The notes under the pieces are model-generated. The model did no database searches. It was not told where the DNA came from and saw only the letters and a program-made list of their open reading frames with translations. The position numbers and the translations under genes were made by a program. Source: a virus. Taken from it: a stretch of 64,000 bases of DNA. The stretch covers positions 1 to 64,000 of the IMG/VR virus record IMGVR_UViG_3300043395_002349; one strand, written 5' to 3'. This document shows positions 35,629 through 44,423 of this stretch, one piece after another; the stretch's first letter is position 1; every line of letters starts with the position of its first letter.

Positions 35629-36467
35629 AAACTATTTATATATTCTTTTAATTTATCTTTGGGGTGCCAATTTAATTTTTCTACATCATTATTTAATCGT
35701 TTTCCGTTTTTATAATTTCCTAAAACAGATGCTGCATATCTAACTTTTAACTTTCCAAATTTCTCTTCAAACATTTTAAAAATTTGTATAATACTATATG
35801 ATTTTGTATTTCCCATTTCCCAACCTGAAAGGTTTTTCTTCTTAGTTGTTAAAAGTATTTCTAAACCATCAACTACATCATCTATATGTGTAAATGCTCT
35901 ATGAGGCATTCCTAATTGATGTATTGTTATATGTTTTTTATTTTTAATTTGGTTTCTCCATTTGCCAATCAACGCTGCCATATGTGATTCTACTAATTCA
36001 CCTGGTCCGTAAACGTTATATAATCTTACAATTGTAATATCCATTTTTAATCCATCTCTATAAAATCTACATAATTCTTCACCCATTCTTTTTGATGTTG
36101 AATATGGTGATATAGAGTGATGAATTGATGATGAACTACTGAAAATAACTTTACAATTATTTCTAAGTGCATAATCTAATACTTCTTTAGTACCCGTTAC
36201 ATTTACTGAATATGTAATGTTTTGATTTTTGTATGAAGGTAAGACTCTACTATATGCTGCTAAATGATAGATACAATCATAATGTTTATTTGGTATATTT
36301 CCCATTGCTCTAATATCACCACCTAAAAAGTTAGCACCTTCTACTATTTCTGCTTCTTTTCCAATATAAAGATTATCTATAATATCAACTTCATACCCTT
36401 TATCTAAAAATCGTTTGGTTAACGCTTTGCCAATAAAACCACAACCACCTGTAATTAGTATTTTCAT
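35625..36467 (-). CDS. NAD-dependent nucleotide-sugar epimerase/dehydratase (canonical)
   Basis: 280 residues, complete extended SDR. TGGCGFIG (6-13) binds NAD(P); SSSSIHHSISPYSTSKRMGE supplies Ser, Tyr122 and Lys126 of the catalytic set; VRLYNVYGPGE and TKSYSIIQIFKMFEEKFG are typical of UDP-glucose 4-epimerase and dTDP-glucose dehydratase relatives. It is a little shorter than average. ATGA overlaps at both ends place it in a tight GT2-epimerase-methyltransferase-GT4 group (34789-38229). Substrate unknown; C4 epimerase is the commonest role for this look. Confidence 0.92.
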   Translation of the reverse strand: MKILITGGCGFIGKALTKRFLDKGYEVDIIDNLYIGKEAEIVEGANFLGGDIRAMGNIPNKHYDCIYHLAAYSRVLPSYKNQNITYSVNVTGTKEVLDYALRNNCKVIFSSSSSIHHSISPYSTSKRMGEELCRFYRDGLKMDITIVRLYNVYGPGELVESHMAALIGKWRNQIKNKKHITIHQLGMPHRAFTHIDDVVDGLEILLTTKKKNLSGWEMGNTKSYSIIQIFKMFEEKFGKLKVRYAASVLGNYKNGKRLNNDVEKLNWHPKDKLKEYINSL

Positions 36468-37219
36468 TTTCTTCTTACTAAAGTTAATCCTGTTGATGCC
36501 GGTTTATTTTTTATGATACCAAAATTGAATAGGTCAAACACTTGCCATTTTTCAGTATCTATTTCTTTTGCTAATTGAATCGGCCCATTCCAATCATCGA
36601 AATCACCTCTGTCTTTAACCTCATTTGTGACTATGTATTTATCTGCGTAATTAGGGTCAGTATCATGAATTGAAATAATACCATTTTCATTTACTAATTG
36701 AGAATATAATTCAAAATCTTCTTTTACGTTTTCGTAACTATGACCGGCATCAATATGTAAATAATCAATCTTAATATCATTTAATACAAAGAAATTATGA
36801 AATGCATTTGCAGTTGTGTCATTTATAATTCTAGGTGAAAATAATCTTCTAAAGAAACTTTCTTCTTTAAACCAATTTACATTACCACCTATACCATTCA
36901 TCGCATCTACAACATAAGTTGTTCCAATATCACCCCAACTTTTATCATTGTTTCCTTCAAAAATATTTTGAGAATGTAAATCCATTCTAGCCTGTGTCAT
37001 TATTCTAGGTATAAATCCACCACCGCTTCCTAAACATACACATACCTTTGCTCTCATATACTGAATTAGTGAATATACGATTAACCCATCTCCGAGATGG
37101 TCATCTGTTGCACCATGTGACCAACGATATGGGACATCTTTTAAAACTTCTTCACCAACTTCATTAAATTCTTGGTTATTTGTAATAAATTCTTTAACGT
37201 AACTTTTATTAATTATCAT
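36464..37219 (-). CDS. Class I SAM-dependent methyltransferase (Methyltransf_24-like)
   Basis: 251 residues. KVCVCLGSGGGFIPRIMTQA is the glycine-rich SAM-binding loop. IDYLHIDAGHSYENVKEDF and GIISIHDTDPNYADKY follow the pattern of the Methyltransf_24/cephalosporin hydroxylase-like group, in which the acidic and His residues also bind a metal. Such enzymes O-methylate sugars or small molecules. Terminal sugar O-methylation is a common capping step in surface glycans, so that is the favoured role here, by inference. ATGA overlaps with both neighbours. Confidence 0.85.
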   Translation of the reverse strand: MIINKSYVKEFITNNQEFNEVGEEVLKDVPYRWSHGATDDHLGDGLIVYSLIQYMRAKVCVCLGSGGGFIPRIMTQARMDLHSQNIFEGNNDKSWGDIGTTYVVDAMNGIGGNVNWFKEESFFRRLFSPRIINDTTANAFHNFFVLNDIKIDYLHIDAGHSYENVKEDFELYSQLVNENGIISIHDTDPNYADKYIVTNEVKDRGDFDDWNGPIQLAKEIDTEKWQVFDLFNFGIIKNKPASTGLTLVRRK

Positions 37220-38229
37220 TTGTTTAATAGGTTTACAATTTCATAAATCCATTCTTCTTTGTTAGTATAAGATTCTAATTCATCTTTTAGTTTATCAAAC
37301 CAATATTGTCTTTCTACTTCAAAATCATTACACATTGTTTGATACACTTTTTTAAATTCTTCTTTTGTTGATGCTCTATATTTGTAATCAATATTAGGTA
37401 ACCAATATTTGTGTATAATTGGAAGTTTACCATAATCAATTGCGTTGAATATAGAATAACCAAACGGTTCATTTACATAACAAGCGTGAAATGGTGTAAA
37501 CTCTAAGTTAAAAAAATTTTTGTGATTTTCCAAAGAATATGGATAAAATCTTATTTTTCGTAAATCTAAGTTTAGCCCTTCTTTTAAATTTTCAAACCCT
37601 ATTTTATCCGTACATGCAAATCCTTTCATACCATCTAAAAAATGAAAACATTTACGAGTTTCACTTCTTGCTGCATATCCTATTTTTTCACTTTCCCATT
37701 TATATTCTCTTTGTTCTTTCCATTCATAATAGTTTGGTATATTAATAGTTTTATTTTTAAAATCTTTTTGAACCATTCCATTATTACATCCTATCCAAAT
37801 TATTTTTTTACATTGATTTAATACATCTTGTTCCCATTGTAAATCCATAGTAGTAGGTAACCAAACTCTATCTAATCCTAAATCTATATTTGTATTTATA
37901 ATTTCTTTAATATAAGCGTGACAAAATATGGTATGAAATTTATGTTTATATTCCCACAATTCATCTCTACGGAAATAGTTGTTATGTAAAAAATGTATTT
38001 TTCTTGCATTTCTTAATATTGGTTCTACTAACAATGGTGCTTCTTTTGTAAACACATATTTACAAGGAATAGATAGTGGATTAAATCCAACTGGCTTTTT
38101 ACTATCAATTAACAGAACAATAGGGTAGTTTAAATATGGTACTACATATTCTATAAATTTGTTTACCCAAATATCACTACCACCAAATGTAACATTTCCG
38201 GCGCCCGTTGTAACTAAAACATCAAACAT
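37216..38229 (-). CDS. GT4-like GT-B glycosyltransferase
   Basis: 337 residues, first gene of the cassette after the tail-fibre unit. VLVTTGAGNVTFGGSDIWVN is a GT-B N-terminal glycine-rich start. CYVNEPFGYSIFNAIDYGKL corresponds to the E-x7-E region of GT4, but the second Glu is Asn (EPFGYSIFN). KIIWIGCNNGMVQKDF lies before it. It is slightly short for GT4. The altered motif may change donor handling. Gap of 8 bases to the small gene upstream, ATGA overlap with the methyltransferase. Confidence 0.78.
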   Translation of the reverse strand: MFDVLVTTGAGNVTFGGSDIWVNKFIEYVVPYLNYPIVLLIDSKKPVGFNPLSIPCKYVFTKEAPLLVEPILRNARKIHFLHNNYFRRDELWEYKHKFHTIFCHAYIKEIINTNIDLGLDRVWLPTTMDLQWEQDVLNQCKKIIWIGCNNGMVQKDFKNKTINIPNYYEWKEQREYKWESEKIGYAARSETRKCFHFLDGMKGFACTDKIGFENLKEGLNLDLRKIRFYPYSLENHKNFFNLEFTPFHACYVNEPFGYSIFNAIDYGKLPIIHKYWLPNIDYKYRASTKEEFKKVYQTMCNDFEVERQYWFDKLKDELESYTNKEEWIYEIVNLLNK

Positions 38230-38237
38230 ATTTTACT

Positions 38238-38504
38238 TTATAATTCAGGATCAAATGAACATACGATTTCATCATCGTATTTTAAACAACCATATGAAAT
38301 AGTACCATCAATATTAGTCTTTGTTGGTTCTATTTTAAATTTTAATAAAACTGGCTGAAAAGGGTATGTGAATTGAAGTGATGTTTCATTTGATTTTACT
38401 AATACTACTTCTTTTCCTGTATTTTCTACATCTTGTGTATTATCATAATTAATGGTAATTTCCCAATCTATGCCATCATTTCCTTTGTAATTTAATTGTT
38501 TCAT
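38238..38504 (-). CDS. Small hypothetical protein between tail fibre and glycan cassette
   Basis: 88 residues, probably beta-rich (GIDWEITINYDNTQDVE, LQFTYPFQPVLLKFKIEP). No signal peptide or motif recognised. It is only 4 bases downstream of the tail-fibre stop and 8 bases upstream of the GT4-like gene. A tail-fibre accessory or chaperone is a reasonable guess by position, as in other phages that carry small genes after the fibre, but the sequence does not show it. Confidence 0.62.
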   Translation of the reverse strand: MKQLNYKGNDGIDWEITINYDNTQDVENTGKEVVLVKSNETSLQFTYPFQPVLLKFKIEPTKTNIDGTISYGCLKYDDEIVCSFDPEL

Positions 38505-38508
38505 AACT

Positions 38509-41500
38509 TTATTTTAATTTATTCTCTAATAATTCTACTTTTTTTGTTAATTCCTGAACTGCTTTCCACAAAATTGATGTTACTTTTTCATAATCAATAC
38601 CCGAAACTTTTTCTTCTTCATAAATTGCTTTACCATTTTTATCTGCTTCATATGTTACGGCTTGCCAAAAACCGTTATTATGTAAATCTTCTGCAATTAA
38701 ACCAAATGTTTCAACTTCATCATCTGCCCATTTTTTATATTTAAATCTTTCAACAGGAACTTTTTGTATAATTTCTAATACATTTTCGTTTTCTTTCCAA
38801 TTTCCAAAAATATTTTTTGTTTTACGCGATGATGAACTTGAAAATACATATCCATTACTTCTTACAATTTTAAGAGTATCATTTGTACCTGGATTAGATG
38901 GATTTAAAACTACACTAGTTAAATAAAGTTGATTATGTATATTGGTACTTCCACCCGTTCCTAATCCTGGTCCTGCAAAATAGTGAGAACCTGCTGCAAT
39001 TGTTGCAAATCCCTGGTTTAAATCGGATGTATTTTCAATATACATTCCACCATTTGTATATATACTAGACAATGAATTAGTAGTTCCGGTACTATTATTC
39101 ATAGCAATATAAATCGGCGATGATGCATTTGTTCCTGCTACTTCTGAATAAAATTTAATACCCACACCTATTCCTGTACTTCCAGAATAACCATCCATTT
39201 GGCTATAAACCACTTGACTTGTTGGTGCTACACCGGCTGTTAATCTAATACCACCTGGTACTATTTCAGTAAAGGAATTTAATTGTGGTGTACCAATAAA
39301 TCCAGTTCCTGCTGGCCATTCCATTGTAGGATGTGTATTACCAATTCTAACTCTATAATAATTTGTATTACTAGAATCCATCACTGCAAATTCTTTGTTT
39401 GTACTATCTAATCTAGTAATATTATCAGTTGATTTCAATTTATCAGTAGCAATATCCCAACCACCAATAGAACCAAGAGTTGCAGTTACAGTACCATTAA
39501 TACTTAGTGTAGAACCATCCCAACTTAATTTATCTTTTAATGAAAATTGGCCACTTCCATCTAAATATACGGATGTATCTGTGTTATTATAATTTCCCGC
39601 TCCAACATAAATTCTTCTTGTTGCTGTTGTTGCATCTAAAACAATTGAGTTTGTATTACCAACCGTTACTTTTCCACTAAAATAACCTAAATTACCTGCT
39701 ATGATTGGTGATGCAATGGTTGTACTACTTATAAACGTTCCACCACTATATGTTCCAGCGGCAATTGAATCTGCTACTGCTTTTGCATTTGTATATGCAG
39801 CACTTGCCATTGTCCACGCACTTCCACTTGCTGAACTTATTGCATTTGATTGTGCACTATTTGCTGAAGTGGTTGCCATCGTATATGCACTTCCACTTGC
39901 TGAACTTATTGCATTTGATTCTGCACTATTTGCAGCATTTGTTGCAACAGTATATACACTCGCTGATGTTGCAGCATTACCGCCTGCTACTGTTATATTT
40001 CCATTAATGCTTAATGTAGTTCCATCCCATGTAAGTTTATCTTTTAATGAAAATTGGCCAGCACCATCCATATAAACAGCTGTATTGGTATTATTATATG
40101 TACCTGTTCCCACATATATTCTTCTAGTTGCGGTTGTAGCATCTAATACAATTGGGTTTGCTCCACTACCTACCGTCACTTTACCACTAAAGTATCCTAA
40201 ATTACCTGCTATAATTGGTGATATTACACTACTTCCGTTTATAAATGTTCCATTACTTGAACCAGATGCAATTGAATCCGCTACTGCTTTTGCATTTGTA
40301 TATGCAGAACTTGCTTGCAAATAAGCACTTGCAGATGCATTTGTATATGCTGCTCCCGCTTGGGTATAAGCACTTGCAGATGCATTTGTATATGCTGTAT
40401 TTGCTGATGTAGTTGCAACACTATAAACACTTGCCGATGTTGCTGCTGTTCCACCCGTTACATTTATTGTTCCATTGATTGTAAGATTTGAACCATCCCA
40501 TAATAATGCATTCCCACCTGCACTTCCTGTCAAATAAAATATACCCGATGAACTTAAGAATGATGACCATTTTCCACCATCATAGTAACCTAAATTTTTA
40601 CTTCCTAAATATAAACCTGCACCGGATGGTGTTGCTGTTTTATTTATTAAACCGACAGTATCATTGAATATTCTACTATCTAAATTATTTGTAGTCGTAT
40701 ATATTGATGATGAGTATGCAGATGCTGATGTGTATGATCCCCATGCCGATGCTGATATAGTATTAACCGATGATGTTGTTGCTGCGTTTCCACCAACAAT
40801 ATTAATTGCACCTGCAATAGTTAAAACATTATTTTGCCATGTAAGATAATTAGAACCAGTTCCACTTAAATAGAAATTACCGGTATTATCCATATATGTT
40901 TTCCAACTACTACCACTATAAAATCCTAAATTTGTACTACCTAAATATAAACCATTCGATGTACCTACTAATACGTTTGGTGGTCTTACTATATTTCCAC
41001 TAACATCTGTAAATATATTTGGTGTTATCGAAGCACTTAAGGATGATGTTCCACTATTAACACTTGCAGTTACTCCCGCTTTTGTTGCAGCGTTTGTAAT
41101 CCCACCTTCTTGTATATTAATTTGTCCTTGAACTTGTAGTGTTCCTAATTGACCTGCCCATGCTAAAAATTGCCCATTTGAACCCGTTAAATAAAAATCA
41201 CCCTGGTTATCCATATAGGTTTTCCAACCACTTGTAGATGAAGTTGCACTTGAACTATAAAATCCTAAATAAGTTGAACCTAAAAATAAACCGTTTCCAC
41301 TGGCAGTTGGTGGTTGATTTAATTTACCATTTTGATCGGTAAAAATAAATGTATCTAAAAATTGCGATGCAGAATAAACATTATACAATGAATTTGATTG
41401 TGCCGTATAAATCGAACTACTTAAATTAGATAAAGATGTACTTACAGATGAACTTAAATTATATACACTTCCACTTACTACATTTATAGATGAACTTAAT

Positions 41501-42972
41501 GAACCACTAACTAATATAATAAAATTAGCGGATGATGCACTTACTTCACTTGCTGATTTAGAAATACTGCTTGTTAAACTTCCACTTAATGAATTACTTC
41601 CACTCCAAACATCTTTAAAATATGATTGAGAAAATTCACTTGTATATGCATTTGATGCGGATGTTGATGAACTTATTATTATTAAAGTTCCACCTATATT
41701 GTTATTACCACCATTAAATAAAGCACTTGCAGTTACGGCTACTGGAACATAATTATTGTTTATATCATAAAACTCAAACTTAAAATTAAATGTTTCGTTT
41801 CCCAATACCGTCGGCATAGATGTAATAAAACTAATTTCGTTTGGAGAAAATGCAGTATCTTGTGAAAGATTTAAACTTATATTACCAATATGCCATTGAT
41901 TAGTTCCGCTAGATTGTGAAAAATATAAACTTGCAGTTGGCTCATCTTTTGGTATTGTAAATGCTGTCGTAGTTGTTCCAAAATTTTTGGTTGGTATTGA
42001 ACCAGTAAATGTTGTAATTGGAAACTCTCCGTTTTGTGTACCACTTATATATGCTACTAAATTTCTTTCATGTGAACCAGTATAAAATGCATCTAGTTGT
42101 AGTTCATATGTATTCGAAGCTAATAGGTTCAATGAAGATGTATATTTTAATGTTCCACTACCTGTTAATTCTACGCCATCATCCACCCATGTAGAATTTA
42201 ATGTTGCGTTTAATGAACTTGTATTCCATACCGCACTTAAAGATTCTGATGTAAATAAACCCGCGTTTGCAACCACACTACTACTTAATTCATATGTGGT
42301 TAATAAATTTCTAGATTCAATACCAATATCTTGTATTAACTCATAATCTGATATATCTCCCGCAGATGTTCTAAATACTTTTACTCTTGCTACATCACCT
42401 GCGAATGTTTCTAATTGATTTACAGTTATACTTGCAAATGATTGTGTTACTAATGATGCAACTTTACTACCACTTACAATTGAATATAGAGGTTCTAATA
42501 ATTCTGTAATCGTAACTTTTGGTCTTTTATAAAATCTTACTCTTGTTGTATTTGGAAGTGCAGGATTAATATTAATGGTTTTTGTCCATTTAACACTATA
42601 TCTATTATTCCATTCAATTGGTGTATCTTTTAGTTGACCTAATATCGTAATTGTAGCTGGTCCAAATGCAGTATCAGTTGGATATACATAAACAGCACAT
42701 ACCTTAGAATTTCCTTCATAATAATCAACTGGATATCCATTTGAAAATTCATGATAAAGAACCTTTCCATTAGCATCTCTAATTTGTACTTTTACTTCTG
42801 TATTAGACAAAAGTTTATCAGAACCTGCTATTAGGAACGCATTTTTACCTCCTGATAATGTATCAGGAAGTTCTGTAATATTAAAATATTCTGATGTTGG
42901 GTTGGTATCTTCTATTAGAACTTGAACTAATTCTAATTTTTCATCAGGTGCAACTTTTATTTCAACTGCCAT
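38509..42972 (-). CDS. Tail fibre protein with repeats and C-terminal S74 chaperone domain
   Basis: 1487 residues. The N-terminal 150 are beta-rich and may attach to the virion (KVAPDEKLELVQVLIED). The middle is dominated by Ser/Thr/Ala/Gly-rich repeats of the type FYLTGSNGQFLAWAG and LGYFSGKVTVG, a fibrous trimer-like composition. The last 110 residues are an S74 intramolecular chaperone: SSSRKTKNIFGNW has the Ser/Lys pair of the autocleavage site (about 1385), and GLIAEDLHNNGFW and KVTSILWKAVQELTKKVE give the family's end. After trimerisation the chaperone is expected to cleave itself off. It is the likely receptor-binding fibre and a plausible target for the glycosylation enzymes downstream. 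Confidence 0.93.
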   Translation of the reverse strand: MAVEIKVAPDEKLELVQVLIEDTNPTSEYFNITELPDTLSGGKNAFLIAGSDKLLSNTEVKVQIRDANGKVLYHEFSNGYPVDYYEGNSKVCAVYVYPTDTAFGPATITILGQLKDTPIEWNNRYSVKWTKTININPALPNTTRVRFYKRPKVTITELLEPLYSIVSGSKVASLVTQSFASITVNQLETFAGDVARVKVFRTSAGDISDYELIQDIGIESRNLLTTYELSSSVVANAGLFTSESLSAVWNTSSLNATLNSTWVDDGVELTGSGTLKYTSSLNLLASNTYELQLDAFYTGSHERNLVAYISGTQNGEFPITTFTGSIPTKNFGTTTTAFTIPKDEPTASLYFSQSSGTNQWHIGNISLNLSQDTAFSPNEISFITSMPTVLGNETFNFKFEFYDINNNYVPVAVTASALFNGGNNNIGGTLIIISSSTSASNAYTSEFSQSYFKDVWSGSNSLSGSLTSSISKSASEVSASSANFIILVSGSLSSSINVVSGSVYNLSSSVSTSLSNLSSSIYTAQSNSLYNVYSASQFLDTFIFTDQNGKLNQPPTASGNGLFLGSTYLGFYSSSATSSTSGWKTYMDNQGDFYLTGSNGQFLAWAGQLGTLQVQGQINIQEGGITNAATKAGVTASVNSGTSSLSASITPNIFTDVSGNIVRPPNVLVGTSNGLYLGSTNLGFYSGSSWKTYMDNTGNFYLSGTGSNYLTWQNNVLTIAGAINIVGGNAATTSSVNTISASAWGSYTSASAYSSSIYTTTNNLDSRIFNDTVGLINKTATPSGAGLYLGSKNLGYYDGGKWSSFLSSSGIFYLTGSAGGNALLWDGSNLTINGTINVTGGTAATSASVYSVATTSANTAYTNASASAYTQAGAAYTNASASAYLQASSAYTNAKAVADSIASGSSNGTFINGSSVISPIIAGNLGYFSGKVTVGSGANPIVLDATTATRRIYVGTGTYNNTNTAVYMDGAGQFSLKDKLTWDGTTLSINGNITVAGGNAATSASVYTVATNAANSAESNAISSASGSAYTMATTSANSAQSNAISSASGSAWTMASAAYTNAKAVADSIAAGTYSGGTFISSTTIASPIIAGNLGYFSGKVTVGNTNSIVLDATTATRRIYVGAGNYNNTDTSVYLDGSGQFSLKDKLSWDGSTLSINGTVTATLGSIGGWDIATDKLKSTDNITRLDSTNKEFAVMDSSNTNYYRVRIGNTHPTMEWPAGTGFIGTPQLNSFTEIVPGGIRLTAGVAPTSQVVYSQMDGYSGSTGIGVGIKFYSEVAGTNASSPIYIAMNNSTGTTNSLSSIYTNGGMYIENTSDLNQGFATIAAGSHYFAGPGLGTGGSTNIHNQLYLTSVVLNPSNPGTNDTLKIVRSNGYVFSSSSSRKTKNIFGNWKENENVLEIIQKVPVERFKYKKWADDEVETFGLIAEDLHNNGFWQAVTYEADKNGKAIYEEEKVSGIDYEKVTSILWKAVQELTKKVELLENKLK
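39484..40315 (-). repeat. Two-copy internal repeat in tail-fibre gene, period about 508 bp
   Basis: The segment around 39484-39806 recurs, diverged, at about 39992-40315. Both encode a module running from a DGTTLSINGN-like strand through DATTATRRIYVG, FSLKDKLTWDG and GNLGYFSGKVTVG to AYTNAKAVADSIA. It is a tandem structural module of the fibre shaft. Copies are near but not identical, so it is an old duplication. Confidence 0.75.
39818..39955 (-). repeat. 69-bp tandem repeat, two copies, in tail-fibre gene
   Basis: Copies at 39818-39886 and 39887-39955 differ at few positions. Each encodes 23 residues containing SNAISSASGSA, an Ala/Ser-rich helical or linker unit. Confidence 0.8.
40325..40414 (-). 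repeat. 45-bp tandem repeat, two copies, in tail-fibre gene
   Basis: Two adjacent 45-base units (start points 40325 and 40370) share gcacttgcagatgcatttg and encode 15-residue Ala/Ser/Tyr-rich units such as YTNASASAYTQAGAA. Copy number may vary between related phages. Confidence 0.65.
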
Positions 42973-42993
42973 ATGCTAAACAAATATTCTTTG

Positions 42994-43659
42994 TTATAAA
43001 TATTTGTTCTCTGGATAATGTAACGTTTCAATTAAAGGTATTGATGTAAGAAACGTTTTTCTTTCAAATGTTTCGTTTAATATTGGTGTTACTTGGTGTT
43101 CCGGATTTGAATAGTAAAAATCAATAACGCCATATCTTCCAAATTCAGGTTTTATAATATGTTCTTTTTCTACAACCAATTCACCACCATCACCTTCTTT
43201 ATAATCTTCATTTAAATAAAATAAAATATTACATAATGCGGCACCACTACCACCATCTCTGTGGTTTTTTATGAAACATCCTTTATCAAACAAAGTGTAA
43301 TTAATATGTTTTATTTGATCAAATTTTGAAAATACTTCAATCGGATATAATTCCACAACAATTTTATTACATATATTTTTAAACCATTCAAACTCATCCT
43401 TTTCCCATCTGATAGATGAATCAAAATACCAATATTGCCAAGCTGTATTTTTTTCTAAACAATCTATTTTTTTAGATTTTAATTCTTTAAAAGGAGTATT
43501 ATTAGAATAGTTATTTCCATATCCAGTATGACATGCGTTTGTAAAATTTCCTTCTTGGTGGTTTATGAAAATATTTTTAAGAATATTATAGTCTTCTTGA
43601 TTTAATTTATCCGTATAACAACCATTTGATTTTAATAAATTATTTTTTTCTATATTCAT
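42994..43659 (-). CDS. 2-oxoglutarate/Fe(II)-dependent oxygenase 4
   Basis: 221 residues. FIKNHRDGG gives H133 and D135; NPEHQVTPI gives H188; FERKTFLTSI gives R200 for 2-oxoglutarate. DGGELVV and YGVIDFYYS are core strands. It resembles the 16091 enzyme more than its direct neighbour. It lies immediately upstream of the tail-fibre gene and outside the cassette proper, so the fibre or another virion protein is a plausible hydroxylation target. ATGA overlap with the 43656 gene. Confidence 0.9.
   Translation of the reverse strand: MNIEKNNLLKSNGCYTDKLNQEDYNILKNIFINHQEGNFTNACHTGYGNNYSNNTPFKELKSKKIDCLEKNTAWQYWYFDSSIRWEKDEFEWFKNICNKIVVELYPIEVFSKFDQIKHINYTLFDKGCFIKNHRDGGSGAALCNILFYLNEDYKEGDGGELVVEKEHIIKPEFGRYGVIDFYYSNPEHQVTPILNETFERKTFLTSIPLIETLHYPENKYL
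42995..43003 (-). promoter_or_regulatory. ATATTTATA start-proximal element upstream of tail fibre
   Basis: Plus strand TATAAATAT lies 22 bases upstream of the tail-fibre ATG and overlaps the stop region of the oxygenase gene at 42994. It is the last such exact site upstream of a start before the glycan cassette, so it may drive fibre and cassette together. Confidence 0.4.
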
Positions 43660-44411
43660 TTTGTTGTATATTGGTTATATAGTTCATCATTTAAAGGAGT
43701 ATAAATTGAATATCGTACTCTATCACTATAATTTGTAGTGACTTCATGCCTATAATTATAAATTTTTTGTTCCAATATAACAACTTTTGTAAAATCTGGA
43801 ACTATTTCTATAACATCATTTTCTGAAAATATTTTTAATAACGATCCATCTTCTATCGTTCTATTTGAATTTATAAAAAATAAAGTAGTAAATAATCTAT
43901 CGTTATTTGTAGTTTCATCGGTATGATCTTTAATGAAAGAATTTTTTGGATAAACATTAATATGTCCAAAATTTATTCTCACACCACTTAAGTTCAACTC
44001 AGTATCAAATAAATGTTCTAAAATATTTTTATATGCTTTTTTATATAATTCTTCTATTTCGGAATTAAAAAAATATACAATATCATCTTTTAAACTATTA
44101 AATGGTTGTCGATACATCATACAAAAATTAAAATAATCTTCCTTAGAAAATCCAAATTTTTGGTTAAATTCATTTAAATAAGAAAAATCATTATAATTTA
44201 GATATTCTTTTTTTAACAAAGAGTTATAAAAATTAATATCGGTTTCTATAAGTTTTGTTTCTACTCTTTTAGACCATGCTAAAGATTTATAATGACATTT
44301 AAAATAATCAAATGGTATATAAAAATGTGCTACTAATGTTTGTAACTTTTCAAATTCTGCTCTCGTTAAAAAATCTTCTATTTGAAAAATTTTATAAGGA
44401 AAATCTATCAT
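43656..44411 (-). CDS. 2-oxoglutarate/Fe(II)-dependent oxygenase 5
   Basis: 251 residues. FIKDHTDET gives H163 and D165; NYRHEVTTN gives H222; DRVRYSIYTP gives R231 or R233. The N-terminal 120 residues are unrelated to the other four oxygenases. FGHINVYPKNSF is a typical entry strand. It is the first gene after the SbcD-SbcC gene in the order of the genome but is transcribed before the tail fibre. Together with the 42994 gene it forms a second oxygenase pair, like 16091/16743. Confidence 0.86.
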   Translation of the reverse strand: MIDFPYKIFQIEDFLTRAEFEKLQTLVAHFYIPFDYFKCHYKSLAWSKRVETKLIETDINFYNSLLKKEYLNYNDFSYLNEFNQKFGFSKEDYFNFCMMYRQPFNSLKDDIVYFFNSEIEELYKKAYKNILEHLFDTELNLSGVRINFGHINVYPKNSFIKDHTDETTNNDRLFTTLFFINSNRTIEDGSLLKIFSENDVIEIVPDFTKVVILEQKIYNYRHEVTTNYSDRVRYSIYTPLNDELYNQYTTK

Positions 44412-44414
44412 ACG

Positions 44415-44423
44415 AATAAATAT
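44415..44423 (-). promoter_or_regulatory. ATATTTATT start-proximal element (one mismatch)
   Basis: Plus strand AATAAATAT begins 4 bases upstream of the ATG ending at 44411, in the 11-base gap behind the SbcD-SbcC stop. Same spacing and mismatch as the element at 9568. Confidence 0.33.

Noticed and set aside
39701-40075. 124-aa plus-strand ORF with internal repeats
   Set aside because: Its repeats mirror the tandem repeats of the tail-fibre gene on the opposite strand; no independent evidence of coding.
39484-40414. Tail-fibre tandem repeats as a diversity-generating or CRISPR-like array
   Set aside because: The units are in-frame protein repeats of unequal length without spacers; no reverse transcriptase gene or template repeat is in the window.
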